NCBI GenBank assembly: GCA_017550655.1
Contig: JAFZOK010000013.1
Span: forward strand, 434,001 to 498,000
Direction: 5' to 3'
DNA length: 64,000 nt
Source of the DNA: Bacteroidales bacterium
GTDB lineage: Bacteria; Bacteroidota; Bacteroidia; Bacteroidales; UBA932
In this document: positions 60,116 to 64,000 of the stretch, in pieces
Layout of the letters: every line of letters starts with the position of its first letter
Position numbering within the stretch: the first letter of the stretch is position 1
The notes under the pieces: generated by a model
Database searches by the model: none
What the model saw: only the letters and a program-made list of their open reading frames with translations
What the model was told of the DNA's origin: nothing
Translations under genes and position numbers: made by a program

Positions 60116-60687
60116 TTGAATACTTGGTTTATAAGTGATTCGAACTCCTTGAAGGCAAACGTGTCCTGAAGTTCCCTCAGAGAATCCGCCAGACCCCTGT
60201 AATGCCATTCGTGGTCTTTCTTGTCAGTTACATGGAATATCTTCCAGAGCCCGTCTCCCTTTTCCGCATAGTCTCTGGCTATGGCTCTCATATTGGAGAG
60301 TTTGTCTCCCAGAGCAACAATCTTCGTGTCGCGGGGAGCCTTTGCAAGCCGCTCTATTGCACCTCTTTTGCGGTCGTGCCAGCTTTCTTCCTCGCTTCTG
60401 CCCTCAATTCCCTTGTCGCTTTCGGCATCAACGATGGATGCTATCCTGTCTCCGAACTCCTCCCTGATCTGGTCTATGGTCACGCCGGTGTCTTCCACGG
60501 TGTCGTGAAGGACAGCCGCGGCAAGAAGCTCCTGGTCTGAAGTCATTGTTGCCACAATCTCCACGGCTTCCATAGGATGCACTATGTACGGGAAACCCTT
60601 ACCCCTTCTTTCTGTTCCGGAATGGGCGTTGACGGCGAATCTTATCGCTCTGTCAAGAAGCTCGGTGTCAAGTGGTTTGTTTGCCAT
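60112..60687 (-). CDS. HD-domain protein, small alarmone hydrolase-like
   Basis: A 191-residue protein matching the Mesh1/SpoT hydrolase domain. Metal residues His37 (YIVHP), His61-Asp62 (AAAVLHDTVEDTG) and Asp128 (LGDKLSNMRA) are present, as are catalytic Glu65-Asp66 and Asn132, so (p)ppGpp hydrolysis is plausible. It contains no synthetase domain. It starts one base after the synthetase-domain gene and overlaps the kinase gene by ATGA. The pair resembles known toxic synthetase with antitoxic hydrolase pairs, or a two-gene form of an alarmone enzyme. Confidence 0.9.
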   Translation of the reverse strand: MANKPLDTELLDRAIRFAVNAHSGTERRGKGFPYIVHPMEAVEIVATMTSDQELLAAAVLHDTVEDTGVTIDQIREEFGDRIASIVDAESDKGIEGRSEEESWHDRKRGAIERLAKAPRDTKIVALGDKLSNMRAIARDYAEKGDGLWKIFHVTDKKDHEWHYRGLADSLRELQDTFAFKEFESLINQVFK

Positions 60688-60688
60688 T

Positions 60689-61798
60689 TTACTGGTTCAT
60701 GAAAGGAAGTTCCTTTGCTTGTTCTACAATCATTTCCGCAACAGTTTCGTTGCTTTTTTCCTTGCCGTTGAGAAGGTCGAAGAAATAGCGCACTCCGCCT
60801 TTTCCCCAGCCCTTCTTCAAGATGTATGCTATGCAGAGGTTCTGAGGGCCGATTGAAGAGGAAACAATATCCAGGTCTGTAAGGCCCATCTGGTAGCAGG
60901 CAATCTGGTAAGCTCCCTCAAAATTGTCTTTTATAATCTTGTGGATATCCCCCAGGGTATTGCAGCCGATGCCTTTGAAGACTGCAAGATACGGCAGCAG
61001 GGAAACCTCCTGGATTTCTGCCTGGTTCACGGCGGCTATCTTCTTGTTTATCTGCCTGAAAGGATCCATATCCAGGAAGCTGCGGAAGGAGTCTCCGTCA
61101 AGCGGAACTTCATCAAGGTTTCCGGAAGCGACCAGTTTGTGGATTTTCCTTCTGTAGTCCGTGAGCTCGGAGCGTATCTTGCTGAACTCTTCGTCTATCA
61201 GTTCCAGCATTCCGGCAAGGCGGCTCATTGAGCGCATGTACCTTTTAGGAATCTCCACTCCGGACTTGTAGCCCGTGTCGTGGTCCAGGTTTGCCCAGGC
61301 GTGCTGGAGCACTGTCCTCATCTGGATCTCGAACTTGTACGGGAAGCCTTCTGCAGTGCAGACATAATGCAGAGAGAGATAGCCGAAACTGTCTATATCG
61401 TGGAGCTTGCGCTTGTCTATGCTGTTTTCCCAGTCCACGTCAAATAACCTTTCGATTGCCGTGGCAACCTTGTCCACATCGTCTATGTAGTAGGTAATCA
61501 GACGCACCCCCAGAATGTCTGTAATATCTGCCAGGCTCTTGTATTTGGTGCCTTTCCTCTCCAGTTTTCCTTCAAGGGAGCTTTCCGTCTTGATTCTGGA
61601 CTCGATGCTGGCCAGATGGATTCCAGCTTCCTTCAAAGTCTGTTTCAGAAGGGCGACAATCCTGGCTTCAGCCTCCTCGAATTCAGGACGCTTGTCTTTG
61701 TATTCCTGCAGGATAGCCAGGCAATGAGAATCTAGATGAGGGGTGTGGGACATTGTCATTCTGTTCAAAAATTCAGTTAATTTTTCAAAGTTAAGCAT
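60689..61798 (-). CDS. RelA/SpoT synthetase-domain protein with C-terminal extension
   Basis: A 369-residue protein. The (p)ppGpp synthetase domain spans about 40-235: RIKTESSLEGKLERKG (68-83), DITDILGVRL with catalytic Asp94, HDIDSFGYLSLHYV (Tyr140), FEIQMRTVLQHAWANLDHDTGYK (Glu157, Gln159, His166). All key residues look intact. There is no HD or TGS domain. Residues 240-369 form an unfamiliar region (KIAAVNQAEIQEVSLLPYLA, CNTLGDIHKIIKDN, GKGGVRYFFDLL) absent from minimal SAS. The start is uncertain: M1 lies at a TAACTTTG box (61786-61793), and M14 (61759) would be the start if that box is the promoter. Confidence 0.9.
   Translation of the reverse strand: MLNFEKLTEFLNRMTMSHTPHLDSHCLAILQEYKDKRPEFEEAEARIVALLKQTLKEAGIHLASIESRIKTESSLEGKLERKGTKYKSLADITDILGVRLITYYIDDVDKVATAIERLFDVDWENSIDKRKLHDIDSFGYLSLHYVCTAEGFPYKFEIQMRTVLQHAWANLDHDTGYKSGVEIPKRYMRSMSRLAGMLELIDEEFSKIRSELTDYRRKIHKLVASGNLDEVPLDGDSFRSFLDMDPFRQINKKIAAVNQAEIQEVSLLPYLAVFKGIGCNTLGDIHKIIKDNFEGAYQIACYQMGLTDLDIVSSSIGPQNLCIAYILKKGWGKGGVRYFFDLLNGKEKSNETVAEMIVEQAKELPFMNQ
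61786..61793 (-). promoter_or_regulatory. Possible -7 box overlapping the synthetase gene start
   Basis: On the minus strand TAACTTTG covers codons 2-4 of the gene as called. If it is the true promoter element the protein begins at M14 or M16. It has no good -33 partner; TTG about 24 bases upstream is too far. Confidence 0.35.
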
Positions 61799-61830
61799 TT
61801 ATTTGATTTAAGGTGTGCAATAAAAACATT

Positions 61831-61838
61831 TATATTTG
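61831..61838 (+). promoter_or_regulatory. -7 box of the secreted protein gene
   Basis: TATATTTG lies 20 bases before the ATG at 61859, divergent from the alarmone operon. No -33 element at the right distance (TTTG at 61802 is 25 bases away). Confidence 0.5.
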
Positions 61839-61858
61839 CAACATAAACAGTTACAGAA

Positions 61859-62389
61859 ATGAAACCATTATCGGTCAAAACTGCCGGCAGACTTGTTCTT
61901 ATAGCCTTTGCCGCATTGTTTGTCAACAATATTGCATCCGCCCAGGACTGGAACGGAAGACGCTACATAACTGAAGATTCCGGCAAGTGCCATGACATTA
62001 TAGTCCAAATGATTACAAGTGATGAATCATTCAAGAGCATGCCAGTGTCGGAAAGGCAGACATTACAGATGTTTTTCTCTATTGCAGAAATGAACATGGC
62101 AATTGTATTCAAGAGCAAGAACCGCTATGTCTCTACGGCAATGTTCAAGATCAACGACAAGATAGCCCAGGCCATTGGAGTGGGAAATGCAGAAATGGAT
62201 AATGCAAGACAGGCTCTGGCCGAGATAAGCAATGATACCAAGATAATAGGAACTTACTCCATTGAAAACGGCATCCTGACCTTAATTTCAAAAGACGGAA
62301 CAAAAGAAACATATAAACTTCTAGACAAAGACGGCAAGAGGATCCAGTCAGAACTTCCGGACAAATTGATCTACAAGCAGGCTAAATGA
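61859..62389 (+). CDS. Exported protein of unknown function
   Basis: A 176-residue protein with a signal peptide (cleavage near ASAQD). The mature part (about 145 residues) has DWNGRRYITEDSGKCHDIIVQMIT, ETLQMFFSIAEMNMAIVFKSKNRYV and DTKIIGTYSIENGILTLISKDGTKETYKL, resembling lipocalin-like domains with an N-terminal helix. The family is not recognised. It overlaps the DUF3667 gene by ATGA and is probably cotranscribed with it. Confidence 0.72.
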   Translation: MKPLSVKTAGRLVLIAFAALFVNNIASAQDWNGRRYITEDSGKCHDIIVQMITSDESFKSMPVSERQTLQMFFSIAEMNMAIVFKSKNRYVSTAMFKINDKIAQAIGVGNAEMDNARQALAEISNDTKIIGTYSIENGILTLISKDGTKETYKLLDKDGKRIQSELPDKLIYKQAK

Positions 62390-63447
62390 ATTATTTCCGC
62401 CGCACCGCACACAAGCTGAGAGAATACTTCATACTCCTTTGGCACGGCATAACCCATCCGAAGGAGAGCAAGCGGTACGACATGAAGGGTATGAACCAAA
62501 CCCATACCTGCAAGAACTGCGGCCTGGAATACAAGGGAAAATTCTGCCCGAGATGCGGCCAGAAAGCCAACATCAGCAGGCTTACGCCAAGGAATCTCCT
62601 TTCCAATACGCTGGAAGTCTGGGACTTCAACAACAAGAGTGTGCCGGGAACCATCCTGGAACTGTTCTACAGGCCAGGCCATTTCATCCGAGATTACCTT
62701 AACGGCCACCGCGCACCGTACTATGCTCCGATTAAACTGCTGTTCCTCCTCTGCGTCATATTCGCGATAGAAATCGGGATAGGTCTTGTCAAGGATAAAA
62801 ACGAGTCCCGCGACAAACTTGCCAAATACGAAAATCCCGCCAACAATAGAATTCCGGCAGACTCTCTGGAGTGGGCCTGGGCAGGCGATGACGACGAGGA
62901 TGATGAGGAGGACTATGAGTTCAAGGGACCGGTAGAATCCATAACTGTTGACACGAGTCTTGATTCTCTTAAACTGAACGGCACGGTGCATACCATAGAT
63001 AGCGAAAAGGCTCAATACATCATCGCCGATTTCATCATATACGGAAAGAAGGCAAAAAAACTCAAAGATGATAACCAGGCCATCTATATCATTATTCTGA
63101 ACATTACCCTGGCCTTTATCTGCTGGCGGGTATTCAGGAAGGAAACAGTTATGGGGCATCTTTCCTACACAGAGCATTTCTTCATACAGATATACATCAG
63201 CTGCCAGATGCTGATTCTGTCAATACTGATTCTTCCGTTCCTGAAGCCAGGGGCAACGTTGCCGGGTTTCGTGCTTCCGGCTTTAATGGTATGGGATTTC
63301 AAGCAGCTGTTCCAGATATCCTGGTGGAGAAGTCTATGGAAAACCATCTGGGTTCTTGTCCTCAATACTTTTATGCTTATCCTTGCGGCAACCTTGCTAT
63401 TCGTGCTGGTGACATATATCCTGGCCGCAAAGTACGGTGCCCTGTAA
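62386..63447 (+). CDS. DUF3667 domain membrane protein
   Basis: A 353-residue protein. The zinc-ribbon CKNCGLEYKGKFCPRCGQ (two CxxC pairs, about 40-57) precedes SRLTPRNLLSNTLEVWDFNNKSVPGTILELFYRPGHFIRDYLNGHRAPYY (the DUF3667 core, in pieces) and at least four membrane segments (about 112-128, 228-245, 262-282, 320-345). An acidic linker (DDDEDDEEDYEF) lies at about 166-180. DUF3667 proteins occur mainly in Bacteroidota and have no known function; context with an unknown secreted protein does not help. Confidence 0.85.
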   Translation: MNYFRRTAHKLREYFILLWHGITHPKESKRYDMKGMNQTHTCKNCGLEYKGKFCPRCGQKANISRLTPRNLLSNTLEVWDFNNKSVPGTILELFYRPGHFIRDYLNGHRAPYYAPIKLLFLLCVIFAIEIGIGLVKDKNESRDKLAKYENPANNRIPADSLEWAWAGDDDEDDEEDYEFKGPVESITVDTSLDSLKLNGTVHTIDSEKAQYIIADFIIYGKKAKKLKDDNQAIYIIILNITLAFICWRVFRKETVMGHLSYTEHFFIQIYISCQMLILSILILPFLKPGATLPGFVLPALMVWDFKQLFQISWWRSLWKTIWVLVLNTFMLILAATLLFVLVTYILAAKYGAL

Positions 63448-63464
63448 GACCGGCCTGAATTTCG

Positions 63465-63472
63465 TATATTTG
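63465..63472 (+). promoter_or_regulatory. -7 box, near-leaderless gene
   Basis: TATATTTG ends four bases before the ATG at 63477, the same distance as at 5195-5207. No -33 TTTG. Confidence 0.55.
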
Positions 63473-63476
63473 CAAT

Positions 63477-64000
63477 ATGGAACACAAAATCAGAATCAAA
63501 GAAGAGGCGGCAAGATGTCTTCTCTGCAACGACGCCCCTTGTACCAAGGTTTGTGTCAGGGGATTAGATCCGGCCCGCGGACTGCGTGCAATTAAGTTTG
63601 ACAATCTGGAATGTGCAGGACTGTACTTTTCCAGTGAAGGGTGCGGCGGATGTGACGCACCTTGTGAAAAGGGATGTATCCACTATGATTTCCCTATCCG
63701 CATAAAGGATGTGGCCGGGCAAGTTGTCAAGAGGGAGGAAAAACCTGAGGCAGACCTCTCCATTGATTTCTGCGGTATCCATTGCGAGAATCCTTTCTTC
63801 CTGGCTTCATCGGCGATCTGTACCAATTATGAAATGGTTGCAAACGCCTTTGAGATGGGATGGGGCGGTGTTGTCTACAAGACTATCTGCCTTGAGGAGA
63901 TAAACGAGGTCTCTCCAAGATTCGATTCAGTGGAGGATGAGAAGGGCGAATTCTGGGGATTCCGTAATATGGAGCAGCTCTCCGAGAACCCGCCCGAGGT
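63477..64000 (+). CDS. Dihydroorotate/dihydropyrimidine dehydrogenase-like protein, 5' part
   Basis: The gene runs off the window; 174 codons are seen. Residues 1-80 hold a Cys-rich N-terminal region (CLLCNDAPCTKVC, CGGCDAPCEKGC, two clusters of the type used for 4Fe-4S centres in the N-terminus of dihydropyrimidine dehydrogenase and PreT). Residues 93 on begin a dihydroorotate-dehydrogenase barrel: DLSIDFCGIHCENPFFLASSAICTNYEMV, with GWGGVVYKTICLE. This combination of N-terminal Fe-S with the PreA-like domain in one chain is notable. The frame is confirmed by direct translation from the ATG at 63477. Confidence 0.82.
   Translation, partial: MEHKIRIKEEAARCLLCNDAPCTKVCVRGLDPARGLRAIKFDNLECAGLYFSSEGCGGCDAPCEKGCIHYDFPIRIKDVAGQVVKREEKPEADLSIDFCGIHCENPFFLASSAICTNYEMVANAFEMGWGGVVYKTICLEEINEVSPRFDSVEDEKGEFWGFRNMEQLSENPPE

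Noticed and set aside
1-64000. CRISPR arrays, insertion sequences, rRNA genes, tmRNA or restriction systems
   Set aside because: No regularly spaced repeats, transposase, cas, rRNA or nuclease-methylase genes were seen; smpB has no ssrA beside it.

Overview
The window is chromosomal DNA from a member of the Bacteroidota, most likely order Bacteroidales. The evidence is promoters of the TAnnTTTG (-7) / TTTG (-33) type, near absence of AGGAGG ribosome binding sites, and gene sets typical of the group: LptE-SecG behind a sigma-54 activator, holB next to a PSP1 (RicT-like) gene, PorT-type barrels, U32 peptidase, WG-repeat and DUF3667 proteins, and a one-chain GcvP. Genus cannot be read from the sequence. 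Coding density is very high and no stretch above 300 bases lacks a gene.

Layout. 1-2336: sigma-54 activator (cut by the window edge), lptE, a TPR protein, secG. 2514-5138: PspC / PadR / PspC envelope-stress operon. 5207-8661: LOG protein, OmpA lipoprotein, omega-amidase-like nitrilase, OM barrel, rhomboid protease. 8747-14930: two GHL10 glycosidase-like proteins and a large MscS channel. 14984-18232: kbl, thioredoxin, PorT-like barrel, polyprenyl synthase. 18192-22434 (minus): holB, PSP1 gene, trmB, M20 amidohydrolase. 22496-23600: MntA/HepT toxin-antitoxin module with its own promoter. 23660-32848: U32 peptidase, TPR protein, a catalytically dead M16 homologue, DUF3109 and DUF2007 proteins, a coiled-coil anchor protein, hemW. 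32845-38959: sdhC without sdhAB, pyrH-frr-thioesterase, pgk, an RNA methyltransferase-like gene, lgt. 38965-44687: WG-repeat protein, unknown secreted proteins, SGNH hydrolase, miaA, a second toxin-antitoxin pair, smpB. 44691-54623: hemerythrin-LuxR regulator behind gcvP, carboxyltransferase plus biotin carrier, yraN, manC-type gene, arginine deiminase, pheS. 54624-56652: third GHL10 protein and a Gly-Leu-Leu tRNA cluster. 56789-61798 (minus): five-gene alarmone/partner-switch operon. 61859-64000: unknown secreted protein, DUF3667 protein, start of a dihydroorotate/dihydropyrimidine dehydrogenase-like gene.

The strongest candidate for an undescribed system is 56789-61798: a (p)ppGpp synthetase-domain protein, an HD (p)ppGpp-hydrolase-like protein, an APH-type kinase, a membrane Cache-SpoIIE phosphatase-HATPase fusion and a STAS protein, all joined by 1-base gaps or 4-base overlaps. 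Second, a short word, ATCGCTGAG(G/A), recurs at least 27 times (core TCGCTGAG) on both strands, in several reading frames and once between genes, far above chance. Other points are near-leaderless genes, convergent genes that share a CTAG double stop, and two toxin-antitoxin operons with readable promoters and operators.
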